From Lachnospiraceae bacterium P6A3 (GTDB lineage: Bacteria; Bacillota; Clostridia; Lachnospirales; Lachnospiraceae), in the NCBI GenBank assembly GCA_000702085.1, contig JNKP01000001.1, positions 620,001 through 684,000 of the forward strand: a DNA stretch of 64,000 nt, in the 5' to 3' direction. Each line of letters begins with the position of its first letter. Positions within the stretch are counted from its first letter, which is position 1. A program made the translations under genes and the position numbers. Below, piece by piece: positions 26,087 through 34,616 of the stretch. Under the pieces are notes generated by a model. That model was not told where the DNA came from and did no database searches. It worked only from the letters and a program-made list of their open reading frames with translations.

Positions 26087-26094
26087 GCGCATGT

Positions 26095-26123
26095 ATGATA
26101 TCAAAACACTTAATTTATGTCAA
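26095..26123 (-). promoter_or_regulatory. SigA promoter of the wall hydrolase gene
   Basis: TTGACA, 17 nt, TATCAT on the minus strand: consensus -35 and one mismatch in -10. It overlaps the last codons of the ABC ATPase gene. Confidence 0.85.
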
Positions 26124-26696
26124 CTTGAGATTGCGGAGCGCGGGAAGAGGTCCCTGATCACGCTGTGCGATGATGATTCCTTTGTGGCCCGCCACTTCTT
26201 TTATGTATGAAAATACCTGTTTGGTCATCATATCGTCCATATCCCTGAAGGGCTCATCCAATATCAGAATGTCGGAAGGAACCGAAACCGCCCTGACAAT
26301 GGCGGTGACTCTCCTGAACATTGGGGGCAATCCGCATACCGGACCGGAAACGAAAGGCTGCGGCATCAGCTTTACAAGTTCCTCGGCTGCAACTTCTGCG
26401 GAGGTCTCAGGCCGCACTATTGCTACGTTTTCAGCTGCTGACATTTTGTCAAAAAGTCTGTCTTCCTGGAAAACTACTCCCGCGTTGACCCTGTCATACT
26501 TATAATCACCCAGGAGCCTTACTCTTCCGGATGTGGGCTTGAGAGTTCCTATGATAATGGAGATCAGAGCGGTCTTTCCGCTTCCCTCCGGACCCGAAAG
26601 CAGCCAGATGTCATCCGAAGATATCTCCCAGGAGATATCCTTCAGAACTTCTTTTCCTTCAGATGTATAAGATACATTTTCAACTTCTATAGTCAT
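26115..26696 (-). CDS. Orphan ABC ATPase, NitT/TauT-like, with degenerate catalytic motifs
   Basis: The 193-aa protein has Walker A SGPEGSGKTAL (about 34-44), a Q-loop VFQEDRLF typical of the nitrate/sulfonate/taurine group, and Walker B ILILDEP. The ABC signature LSGGQ is replaced by LPPMF (GLPPMFRRVTAIVRAV), and the switch histidine position reads AQRD. It is short (usual 230-260) and no permease or binding protein gene is intact nearby. It may be a decaying importer subunit or an ATPase reused for something else. It lies downstream of the permease relic at 26929-27036. Confidence 0.8.
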   Translation of the reverse strand: MTIEVENVSYTSEGKEVLKDISWEISSDDIWLLSGPEGSGKTALISIIIGTLKPTSGRVRLLGDYKYDRVNAGVVFQEDRLFDKMSAAENVAIVRPETSAEVAAEELVKLMPQPFVSGPVCGLPPMFRRVTAIVRAVSVPSDILILDEPFRDMDDMMTKQVFSYIKEVAGHKGIIIAQRDQGPLPALRNLKLT

Positions 26697-26719
26697 AATT
26701 AATCCTCAGTCAATCTTGT

Positions 26720-26926
26720 GTGACAGTTCCTGCGTTCCGCGGGTGACGCGAATGCATAAGCTGTCGAGACTTCGGTGCAGCGAAAAAATGCGGCCGCCCG
26801 GCCCGAACGGAGTGAGTGGCCTCGCGTCATGAGTTAAAACGTGCTTGGTGAAGCATTTCCGCCTGGCACCGAAAAGCGAGACAGTTATGCGTCGCGGCAG
26901 GACCCAGGAACACAGGAACTGTCCCC
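26720..26926. mobile_element. Palindromic MITE-like element
   Basis: The ends are inverted repeats: TGACAGTTCCTGCGTTCC on the left matches GGGACAGTTCCTGTGTTCC read from the right. The imperfect arms extend ~60 bp inward (GCATAAGCTGTC against GCATAACTGTC, then TTCGGTGC in both). Total length is ~207 bp with no coding capacity. The terminal GGGGACAGTTCC resembles the core of the REP palindromes at 41504 and 46619. The right end lies 2 bp past the stop of the permease relic. Confidence 0.6.
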
Positions 26927-26928
26927 GA

Positions 26929-27036
26929 TTATTTCTTTCTGAACAATGCGGGGAGGATGATGTATTTGAAGATTCTGAATTTGGGCATGTGGAATACCTG
27001 CGCCATTTCGAGAAGCTGTTTGTCTTCTTTTGTCAT
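26929..27036 (-). pseudogene. 35-codon permease relic consisting of an EAA coupling loop
   Basis: This small frame starts at an ATG that overlaps the TrmH-family stop (GTATGA) and has an AGGAGGAACGT ribosome site. Residues 10-29 run E-M-A ... I-I-L-P and align without gaps to the 20-residue EAA loop of NitT/TauT permeases, with only the central Gly replaced by His16. The permease membrane segments are missing on both sides. Most likely it is the remnant of a deleted permease gene whose ATPase survives at 26115-26696. Translation of the 35-aa peptide is nevertheless plausible. Confidence 0.6.
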
Positions 27037-27851
27037 ACGTTCCTCCTCTGCCTTGCGGCTTCATATGAAAGGATCGACGCGGAAACTGCCGCGTTTAAAC
27101 TCTCTGTTTTGCCGGACATGGGGATGAAGATTCCCTTTGATGCCGCGGCGGTAACTTCCCGTGACAATCCGTTGCCTTCGTTTCCTATAAGAAGAGCCGA
27201 AGGTGCGGTCAGGTTACATTTGTCATATTCCGATGCCGCATCAAGTCTTGCGGCGTAGCATGCTATTCCTTCTTTTTCCAGAGCCTCGACTTCTCCCGGA
27301 AGGTCCGGAGTGATGACAAATGGCATTCTGAAAATCGCGCCCATGGATGACCTTACGACCTTGGGGCTTAAAGGATCGGCACAGCCCTCGGACAGGAGAA
27401 TGCCGGTTACGCCTGCTGCCTCAGCAGTTCTGAAGATGGTCCCCACATTTCCTGGATCCTGGATATCTTCCAAAATAAGGATCAGCGCATTGCCCTTCGT
27501 AATGTCTTCCTTCTTATATGAAAGAGTCCTGATGACCGCCAGCATTCCCTGGGGTGATTTCTGACTCGATATCTTCTCGAAGACATGATCCGAAACCTTG
27601 ATAAGTGCATCTTCGGGAAGATCTGCGGCAAGAGCTTTAAACTTATCATGCAGGTCTCCCTTTTGGGATTCAAGTTCCGCAAGGCAGCTCTCCGATATGA
27701 AAATCTCCCGGACCATTTCACCGGGAGATTCAATTACGAGCTTGGTTCCCTCCGCAATGAATACTCCGTCTTCTTTTCTGGCGGAAGCTTTTTGCGAATA
27801 AAGGGCCGTTCGTTTTATTTTGTCATTGGATGTTGATGATATAAACTGCAT
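27033..27851 (-). CDS. TrmH/SpoU-family RNA 2'-O-methyltransferase
   Basis: This 272-aa protein has an N-terminal substrate-binding domain (to about 105) and a C-terminal SPOUT domain with the three SpoU motifs: EDIQDPGNVGTIFRTAEAAG, LIGNEGNGLS and IPMSGKTESLNAAVSASIL. It uses AdoMet to methylate ribose in rRNA or tRNA; the target site is not predictable. I chose the ATG at 27851, two bases after the proC stop; the frame is open 8 more codons inside proC. Its 3' end supplies the RBS for the permease relic. Confidence 0.92.
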   Translation of the reverse strand: MQFISSTSNDKIKRTALYSQKASARKEDGVFIAEGTKLVIESPGEMVREIFISESCLAELESQKGDLHDKFKALAADLPEDALIKVSDHVFEKISSQKSPQGMLAVIRTLSYKKEDITKGNALILILEDIQDPGNVGTIFRTAEAAGVTGILLSEGCADPLSPKVVRSSMGAIFRMPFVITPDLPGEVEALEKEGIACYAARLDAASEYDKCNLTAPSALLIGNEGNGLSREVTAAASKGIFIPMSGKTESLNAAVSASILSYEAARQRRNV

Positions 27852-27852
27852 A

Positions 27853-28650
27853 TCAAAGCTTTCCCGATTTCTCACAGGCTGCGACTACCGCATCGATAAC
27901 GGCTCCTCTGAAGCCTTTTTCCTCAAGAGTCTTAACGCCTTCGATGGTGGTTCCGCCGGGTGATGAAACCATGTCCTTCAGATCTCCGGGGTGACGGCCG
28001 GTCTCAAGCATAAGCTTTGCGCTTCCCATAACGGTCTGAGCTGCGAATAGATACGCCTGCTGTCTGGGCATTCCGCACTGAACGGCGCCGTCAGCAAGAG
28101 CCTCCATAAACATGAAGACGAACGCGGGTGAAGATCCGCTGAGTCCGCATACAGCATCCATAAGTCTCTCGGGAACAACCGAAGCTTTTCCGAAGGATCT
28201 CATGATCTTAAGTGCAAGATCGGTCTCATCTTCGGAAACGTTGGCATTGGGGCTGATGGCGGTGCATCCCTCTCCCACAAGAGCGGGAGTATTGGGCATG
28301 GTACGGATGATCTTGGCTTTGTTCGAGCCGAAAGCCTTCTCTATGAATTCAATGGTCTTACCGGCCATGATGCTGATGATAAGAGTCTGCTCGGGTGTGG
28401 ACTTTGCAATCTCTCTGATAACATCCTGTGCAAAAACAGGCTTAACGGCAAGAACAATAATATCAACCTTCTTGGAAAGCTCCACATTATCCTTGCAGAT
28501 ATTGATACCGTATTTTTCTTTTACGGTTTCAGCCATCTCTTTGGACTTATCAAATCCGTAGATGTCGGAAGATGCAAAAAGTCCGCTCTTAATGATTCCC
28601 CCGATGATGGCTCCGCCCATGTTTCCGAGTCCGATAAAACCGATAGTCAT
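27853..28650 (-). CDS. proC: Pyrroline-5-carboxylate reductase
   Basis: The 265-aa enzyme performs the last step of proline synthesis, reducing P5C with NAD(P)H. It has an N-terminal Rossmann GFIGLGNMGGAIIGG (residues 4-18), the IIRTMPNTPALVGEG segment, and the C-terminal signature DMVSSPGGTTIEGVKTLE. It is first in a unit with the TrmH-family methylase. A promoter overlaps the terminator of pfkA just upstream. Confidence 0.95.
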   Translation of the reverse strand: MTIGFIGLGNMGGAIIGGIIKSGLFASSDIYGFDKSKEMAETVKEKYGINICKDNVELSKKVDIIVLAVKPVFAQDVIREIAKSTPEQTLIISIMAGKTIEFIEKAFGSNKAKIIRTMPNTPALVGEGCTAISPNANVSEDETDLALKIMRSFGKASVVPERLMDAVCGLSGSSPAFVFMFMEALADGAVQCGMPRQQAYLFAAQTVMGSAKLMLETGRHPGDLKDMVSSPGGTTIEGVKTLEEKGFRGAVIDAVVAACEKSGKL

Positions 28651-28700
28651 AATATTTCTCCCTTAAAAAATGACGCTTCTAAGCTCAGCGCTCACTTTAG

Positions 28701-28729
28701 ATTATACAAAAGGGAATGACATAAGTCAT
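28701..28729 (-). promoter_or_regulatory. Promoter of proC, overlapping the pfkA terminator
   Basis: ATGACT, 17 nt, TATAAT on the minus strand. The -10 is consensus and the -35 matches 4 of 6. The spacer is formed by the 3' arm and T-run of the pfkA terminator. Confidence 0.55.
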
Positions 28730-28735
28730 TCCCTT
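28707..28735 (-). terminator. Terminator of pfkA
   Basis: AAGGGAATGAC and its complement form an 11-bp stem with a 4-nt loop, followed by TTTTG on the minus strand. It lies 21 bp after the pfkA stop. Confidence 0.85.
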
Positions 28736-28755
28736 ATCATATCTTTCAGAAATGA

Positions 28756-29724
28756 TTAAAGAAGTCTTGATACTTCGTATTCATACTCATCGATGCTCTT
28801 GGTCATTGCAAGACCTTCCTCGATATCGACATCCATGAACTTGCCGTCTCTGTATCCGACTACTCTGTTGGTCTTGCCGGCAATGAGAATATCAACGGCT
28901 CTTGCACCCATGATGGATGCGTAATATCTGTCCTTCGCAGTGGGTGATCCGCCTCTCTGCATGTAGCCGAGGATAGTGGCTCTGGTCTCGATTCCGGTAG
29001 CGGCTTCGATACGTCTTGCCATTGATGCGGAATGTCCGATTCCCTCTGCGTTGATGATAAGGTGATGGCTCTTGCCCTTCTTACGGCTGAGGATAATGTT
29101 GTTGATTATCTTCTGCTCATCGAAGTCGTATTTCTCGGGAAGAAGGATGTCCTCGGCTCCGTTTGCGATTCCGCACCAGAGAGCGATGAATCCTGCATTA
29201 CGTCCCATAACCTCGATGATGGAACATCTCTCGTGAGATGATGAAGTATCCTTAACCTTATCGATAGCCTGCATTGCGGTATTTACCGCGGTATCAAATC
29301 CGATGGTGTAATCGGTGCATGCAATATCAAGGTCGATGGTTCCGGGAAGTCCGATTGTATTAATACCAAGTCTTGAAAGAGCCTGCGCTCCTCTGTAGGA
29401 ACCGTCTCCTCCGATGACTACCATACCGTCGATCCCGTGCTTGCGGCAGATATCGGCTCCCATCTGCTGTCCCTCGTGAGTCTTAAACTCGAGACATCTT
29501 GCGGTTCCGAGAATGGTACCGCCCTTCTGAATAATATCGGAAACATCATGAGAGTTCATATCAAAGATATCTTCATTAAGAAGACCCTGATAACCTCTTC
29601 TGATTCCCTTTACTTTAAGCCCTCTTGCAAGTGCGACACGGACAACGCTTCTGATTGCAGCGTTCATTCCGGGTGCGTCACCGCCGCTTGTAAGTACACC
29701 GATTGTTTTTACTTCCTTAGCCAT
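28756..29724 (-). CDS. pfkA: ATP-dependent 6-phosphofructokinase
   Basis: The 322-aa glycolytic enzyme phosphorylates fructose-6-phosphate. Visible motifs are TSGGDAPGMNAAIR (12-25) and GGDGS (105-109), whose Gly at the last-but-one position favours ATP over pyrophosphate. PGTIDLD carries the catalytic Asp131, and MGRNAGFIALW binds substrate. Length matches the bacterial tetrameric form. The terminator lies immediately after it. It follows pseB and dnaE on the strand; dnaE-pfkA proximity is common in Firmicutes. Confidence 0.96.
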   Translation of the reverse strand: MAKEVKTIGVLTSGGDAPGMNAAIRSVVRVALARGLKVKGIRRGYQGLLNEDIFDMNSHDVSDIIQKGGTILGTARCLEFKTHEGQQMGADICRKHGIDGMVVIGGDGSYRGAQALSRLGINTIGLPGTIDLDIACTDYTIGFDTAVNTAMQAIDKVKDTSSSHERCSIIEVMGRNAGFIALWCGIANGAEDILLPEKYDFDEQKIINNIILSRKKGKSHHLIINAEGIGHSASMARRIEAATGIETRATILGYMQRGGSPTAKDRYYASIMGARAVDILIAGKTNRVVGYRDGKFMDVDIEEGLAMTKSIDEYEYEVSRLL

Positions 29725-29824
29725 ATATGCCTCCGGGTGATTGCAATAACCCCACTAATTTTTTCCAAAACAATATTTTAAATAGTTTTTTGCTCTAAAT
29801 CAATGAAAAAATAGCAAAAATTAC

Positions 29825-30820
29825 TCAATGCTCGTCAAGGTCGGTAAGAAGCTTTTCCCTGAGCTGTTCTACGCTGAGCCACTCGGTATTGGTTCCCGAA
29901 CTGTATTCAAACTCGGGAGCAACAAGCTTTCCGCCGGGAACGATGTCCCTGTCTCTCCACCAGTTGTAGTGAGGATAGATGATGTAGTGCTTCTCATACT
30001 CGTATGTATGAAGCGAATCCTCTCTGGTGATCATGATCTCGTGAAGCTTCTCGCCCTCACGTATTCCGACTTCTTTTTTCTCGCATCCGGGAAGCATTGC
30101 CTCCGCAAGATCGGTGATCTTGAAGCTGGGGATCTTGGAGATAAAGGTCTCTCCGCCCGAAGACTCTTCAAGGGCTTTGATAACCAGCTCAACACCCTGC
30201 TCAAGGCTTATCCAGAATCTGGTCATACGGAAATCGGTGATGGGAAGTTCCTTTCCGCCGTTATCTATGATGTTCTGGAAAAAAGGAATGACGGATCCGC
30301 GGCTTCCCGCAACATTTCCGTAACGCACTACGGAAAAAACGGTTCCGCCCTCTCCGCTGTATGCGTTTGCCGCACAGAAGAGCTTGTCGGAAACAAGCTT
30401 TGTTCCGCCGTAAAGGTTAATGGGATTTACGGCCTTATCTGTGGAAAGAGCAACTACCTTTTTAACGCCCGCTTCAAGTGATGCGTTGATGACATTCATA
30501 GCACCATTAATATTGGTGAGGATTGCTTCGTTGGGGTTGTACTCACATGCGGGAACCTGCTTGAGAGCGGCTGCATGAATAACGTAGTCAACACCCTTCA
30601 TAGCCATGCGAAGGCGTCCTCCGTCTCTTACGTCTCCGATGAAAAATCTGAGAACGTCGGAATTCTCCTTATATCTGTTCTGCATGTTGAACTGCTTGAA
30701 CTCGTCACGGCTGTATATGATAAGCTTCTTGGGCTTGTAATTAGCCAGGACATAATCCACGAAATGATGTCCGAAAGAACCTGTTCCTCCGGTTATAAGG
30801 ATTGTTTTATTATTGAGCAT
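29825..30820 (-). CDS. pseB: UDP-GlcNAc 4,6-dehydratase (inverting), PseB-like
   Basis: The 331-aa extended SDR enzyme has GGTGSFG (11-17), the catalytic triad region STDKAVNPINLYGGTK with Asp128, Lys129, Tyr137 and Lys141, and RYGNVAGSRGSVIPFF. PseB catalyses dehydration and C5 epimerisation of UDP-GlcNAc, the first step to pseudaminic acid and related sugars that decorate flagellins. No pseC, F, G, H or I is in the window. It could alternatively feed a capsule sugar of the CapD/FlaA1 type, but its length and motifs fit the soluble PseB form. It has its own promoter and AGGAGGAAATATT RBS. Confidence 0.9.
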   Translation of the reverse strand: MLNNKTILITGGTGSFGHHFVDYVLANYKPKKLIIYSRDEFKQFNMQNRYKENSDVLRFFIGDVRDGGRLRMAMKGVDYVIHAAALKQVPACEYNPNEAILTNINGAMNVINASLEAGVKKVVALSTDKAVNPINLYGGTKLVSDKLFCAANAYSGEGGTVFSVVRYGNVAGSRGSVIPFFQNIIDNGGKELPITDFRMTRFWISLEQGVELVIKALEESSGGETFISKIPSFKITDLAEAMLPGCEKKEVGIREGEKLHEIMITREDSLHTYEYEKHYIIYPHYNWWRDRDIVPGGKLVAPEFEYSSGTNTEWLSVEQLREKLLTDLDEH

Positions 30821-30847
30821 AATATTTCCTCCTGAACGTACCGTATT

Positions 30848-30876
30848 ATTTTATCATACGCATGGATTCTAATCAA
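30848..30876 (-). promoter_or_regulatory. SigA promoter of pseB
   Basis: TTGATT, 17 nt, TAAAAT on the minus strand, 28 bp before the pseB ATG, in the 80-bp gap after dnaE. Confidence 0.65.
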
Positions 30877-30901
30877 AGTAATATTAAACGATTAAGCGGG
30901 C

Positions 30902-33900
30902 TTATTTTACGGCAATATTGTCCCTTCCGAACATGACATACAGGCTGCCCAGCAGATCATCCGAGATGCATGCGGAAAGGTCCAGGACTTTAAGCTGCTT
31001 TTCCGCCTGTATGAATACGACGCATTTATCCTCTCCGGGATAGGTTTTAAGCGCTTCTTCCAGAAGCGAAAGGCCTCCCTCAAATGCCTTTTTGTCGGAA
31101 AATCTGACGAACAGTCCATGGGCCGGTATCGAGCCTTCGGTTGCCGTGGGAGCGGTCTTTTTTACGGGAGTGGGCAGAGGCTTGGGAGCGGGCCGGCGAT
31201 TCGCCTGTCCTCCCCTTCTTCCGAAGCCTTTAAACCCGGGATCCGATGCCGCCTCAAAAGTAACTATGTCCATGGCTATAACCTTCGCGCCGCGGTCATC
31301 GGTATCATCATACCTTCCCCGGACAAAAAGCTTTTCGTCTTCTCTGATAAAAGAACCCGCCTTCTCGTAGGTCTTGGGAAATGCCACCGCATCTATCTCG
31401 CCGGTAAGGTCCTCAAGTCTGAAGGTAGCCATCAGATCTCCGTTTTTCGTAGTCCTCTGGGTTACATTTCTTGCGATTCCGCAAACGGTCACATAATCTC
31501 CGTTTTTGATACTCTTTTCAGGTTCACCCTCCGCTGCGTTTTCTTCATCATCGGCACCTGAAGCAAGATCCGAAGAATCGGCGGTAATGTATTTTTTTAT
31601 AAGAGGAAGCCAGTCATCGAGAGGATGACCGCTTACGTATATTCCAAGCACTTCCTTTTCCAGAGCAAGCTTCGTCTCGGAATCATAATCCGGAATATCC
31701 GGAAGATCACCCATACCGGGAGCGTCTTTTCCGTCATCATCAGACGAATCCGTGCCCGCCTCGGGAAGATCGAAAAGAGACAGCTGACCTTCAATCTGGC
31801 CTCTTTTGGAATCGATGAACGATTCCATGATCCTTTCGAAAGTTTCGAGGCATTGCTTTCTGTTTGGTGCGATCCCTGAAAGCGCACCGGATCTTATAAG
31901 TGCATCCACAGCTCTTGTTCCAACCTGTGTTCCGGACACACGCTTCAGGAAATCGCGGTAATTTCTGAAATCGCCTTCCTTGGCTCTGAAGCCTTCGATT
32001 GCGGCAACAACCGGATATCCGATGCCTTTTATGGCACTCAAAGGATACCTTATACTCTGCCCTTCCGGGCAAAAGAGTACACCGCTCTTATTGATGTCAG
32101 GCGGTAGGATCTTGATTCCCAAAGCCCTTGCGGCGGATATATAGCCTGAGAGTTTGCCGGGATTTCCAATCTCCGAATTCATGAGTGATGCCATAAACTC
32201 CAGAGGATAATGATATTTTAGGTAAGCCGTCTCATACGCAAGATATGCGTAGCATACAGCGTGAGACTTGTTGAAACCGTAGCTTGCAAACTCCATAAGG
32301 GCAGCATAGATCTTCTCTGCGATTTCTTTTTTGATACCGTTTGCGATACAGCCGGGAACAGGCAGAGGGAGTTTATCCTCGGGAGTTCCCTTTGCCCTTT
32401 CTTCTTCTATCTCACGTGCATTTCCGTTTATGAAAATATCACGCTCGTATTCCATGAGAGATGCTTTCTTCTTAGTCATGGCCGCGCGCACTATATCACT
32501 CCTGCCCACGGAATAACCGGCAAGAGCCCTTACAATCTGCATTACCTGTTCCTGATAAACAATGCATCCGTTTGTGGATGACAGTATGGGCTCCAGTTCG
32601 GGACACATATATCTGATGGTGGATTTGTCTTCTTTTCCTCTGATGTAATCATCTATGGAATTCATGGGGCCGGGTCTGAAAAGCGCGATGCCCGCGATGA
32701 CATCGTCAAGATTCTCCGGCTTTAACGCTCTCATAAACAGGCGCATTCCGCGGGATTCAAGCTGGAATACACCGTCAGTATTTCCTTCCCAGAGAGATTC
32801 GAAAACCTTCCTGTCATCAAATTCCATCTTCGAAAAATCAATCACCTCTCCGGTGCGTTCTTTGACCGCGGACAGAGTATCGTCAATGACTTTCAGGTTT
32901 CTGAGTCCCAGGAAATCCATCTTAAGAAGTCCCAGTTTTTCAAGGGGTTCCTTGGTATATTGCGACTGGATATTATCTTCGGTTCCCAGCGACAAAGGAA
33001 CAAAGTTATCCGCTTCATCCGCACATATTACAACCGCGGCGGCGTGAGTCGAAGAATGCCTGGGCAGCCCCTCCAGTTTCCTGGCCATATCGATGACTTT
33101 TCTGACATCCGGATCATTTTCATACTCGGCCTTTAATTCCTTAACGTCTTCCAGAGCTTCATCGAGAGTTACACCGTTTTCCCTGGGGATCATATTTGAA
33201 ATATTCGAACCGAAAGAGTAAGGAAGATCCATCACCCTCGCAACATCCCTTACAACTCCTCTTGCCGCAAGTGTTCCGAAGGTTACTATCTGAACGACGT
33301 TTCTTACTCCGTATTTATGAGAGACATATTCAAACATCTCCTGTCTCTTATCGGGAGGAAAATCAACGTCTATATCGGGCATGGATATTCTGTCGGGATT
33401 TAAGAATCTTTCGAAAACAAGATCGTATTTGACGGGATCGATCTCCGTTATCTCAAGGCAGTATGAAACTATGCTTCCCGCGGCACTTCCTCTTCCGGGT
33501 CCCACGCTGATGTCATGGGTTTTGGCATAATTGATAAAATCCCAGACGATGAGAAAATAAGACGAAAAGCCCATGTCCCTTATGACGCCGAGCTCGTAAT
33601 CAATCTTTTCCTTGAGACTTCTTCCGGAAGAATCCCTAAGGGTATTAACCTTATCGCCGTAACGTTTCTTAAGTCCTTCTTCACACAGATGCCTTAAGTA
33701 GCTTTCGTTGTCATAGCCGTCCGGCACCTTGTAATCCGGGAGCCTGGTTATGCCGAATTCAATTGTCACATTGCAGCGGTCCGCAATTTTCTGAGTATTT
33801 TCAAGTGCTTCGGGTGCGTATCTGAAAAGAGAACGCATCTCCTCTTCCGAGCGCACGTAAAACTGTCCCGGCACGTAACGCATCCTGTCTTCATCCATAA

Positions 33901-34582
33901 GCCTGCTGCCCGTCTGAAGACAAAGAAGCGCATCATGGACCTCGGTATCTTCCGCGTACGTATAGTGACAGTCATTGGTACAGATAAGGGGAATGTTTGC
34001 GGACTTTGAAATAGATAACAGCTCCGTATTTACAAGAGTCTGCTCCGGAAGTCCGTGATCCTGAAGCTCTAAGAAAAAGTATCCGTCCCCGAATATGTCT
34101 TTGTATTCGAGCGCGGCTTCAAAAGCCTCTTTCCTGAGACCATGTGTGATAAGTGATGCAATCTCACCGTTTAAGCATGCACTTGATGCGATGAGACCTT
34201 CATGATATTTCCTGAGAAGTTCTTTATCTACCCTGGGTTTGTAGTAGAAGCCTTCGGTAAAACCGAGGCTTACGAGTTTGAGAAGATTCTGATATCCCTT
34301 ATTATTTTCACATAAAAGGATCAGATGATAATATCTGTCGTCGCGGGTGGTCTTGTCGAATCTTGAGCCGGGAGATACATAAACCTCACATCCTATGATG
34401 GGCTTGATCCCCTGCTTTCTGCATTCATCATAAAAATCGATCACGCCGTACATTACGCCGTGATCGGTTATTGCTGCGGAGTTCATTCCAAGCTCCTTAA
34501 CCCGTGCCACGTAATCCTTGATACGGTTGCATCCGTCAAGGAGCGAATACTGGGTATGCGTATGGAGATGAACAAAGCTCAT
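30902..34582 (-). CDS. dnaE: DNA polymerase III subunit alpha
   Basis: This is a 1226-aa C-family replicative polymerase. The N-terminal PHP domain begins VHLHTHTQYSLLDGCNRIKD. The palm carries MPDIDVDFPPDKR, whose aspartates bind the catalytic metals, and GPGRGSAAGSIVSYCL. A helix-hairpin-helix and a C-terminal OB fold (about 990-1090, VTVCGIARNVTQRTTKNGD) follow. A last ~80 residues and a Pro/Lys-rich linker (KPLPTPVKKTAPTATEG) end it. It has no exonuclease domain, as expected for DnaE rather than PolC. It lies downstream of the glycosyltransferase cluster, and pseB follows. Confidence 0.97.
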   Translation of the reverse strand: MSFVHLHTHTQYSLLDGCNRIKDYVARVKELGMNSAAITDHGVMYGVIDFYDECRKQGIKPIIGCEVYVSPGSRFDKTTRDDRYYHLILLCENNKGYQNLLKLVSLGFTEGFYYKPRVDKELLRKYHEGLIASSACLNGEIASLITHGLRKEAFEAALEYKDIFGDGYFFLELQDHGLPEQTLVNTELLSISKSANIPLICTNDCHYTYAEDTEVHDALLCLQTGSRLMDEDRMRYVPGQFYVRSEEEMRSLFRYAPEALENTQKIADRCNVTIEFGITRLPDYKVPDGYDNESYLRHLCEEGLKKRYGDKVNTLRDSSGRSLKEKIDYELGVIRDMGFSSYFLIVWDFINYAKTHDISVGPGRGSAAGSIVSYCLEITEIDPVKYDLVFERFLNPDRISMPDIDVDFPPDKRQEMFEYVSHKYGVRNVVQIVTFGTLAARGVVRDVARVMDLPYSFGSNISNMIPRENGVTLDEALEDVKELKAEYENDPDVRKVIDMARKLEGLPRHSSTHAAAVVICADEADNFVPLSLGTEDNIQSQYTKEPLEKLGLLKMDFLGLRNLKVIDDTLSAVKERTGEVIDFSKMEFDDRKVFESLWEGNTDGVFQLESRGMRLFMRALKPENLDDVIAGIALFRPGPMNSIDDYIRGKEDKSTIRYMCPELEPILSSTNGCIVYQEQVMQIVRALAGYSVGRSDIVRAAMTKKKASLMEYERDIFINGNAREIEEERAKGTPEDKLPLPVPGCIANGIKKEIAEKIYAALMEFASYGFNKSHAVCYAYLAYETAYLKYHYPLEFMASLMNSEIGNPGKLSGYISAARALGIKILPPDINKSGVLFCPEGQSIRYPLSAIKGIGYPVVAAIEGFRAKEGDFRNYRDFLKRVSGTQVGTRAVDALIRSGALSGIAPNRKQCLETFERIMESFIDSKRGQIEGQLSLFDLPEAGTDSSDDDGKDAPGMGDLPDIPDYDSETKLALEKEVLGIYVSGHPLDDWLPLIKKYITADSSDLASGADDEENAAEGEPEKSIKNGDYVTVCGIARNVTQRTTKNGDLMATFRLEDLTGEIDAVAFPKTYEKAGSFIREDEKLFVRGRYDDTDDRGAKVIAMDIVTFEAASDPGFKGFGRRGGQANRRPAPKPLPTPVKKTAPTATEGSIPAHGLFVRFSDKKAFEGGLSLLEEALKTYPGEDKCVVFIQAEKQLKVLDLSACISDDLLGSLYVMFGRDNIAVK

Positions 34583-34616
34583 ATAAAATTTACCTGTATT
34601 GATCTATCCGGGAAGA

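Noticed and set aside
26060-26104. Longer wall hydrolase starting at TTG 26104
   Set aside because: That start lies within the -10 region of a near-consensus promoter, and the extra 15 residues would block a normal signal peptide.
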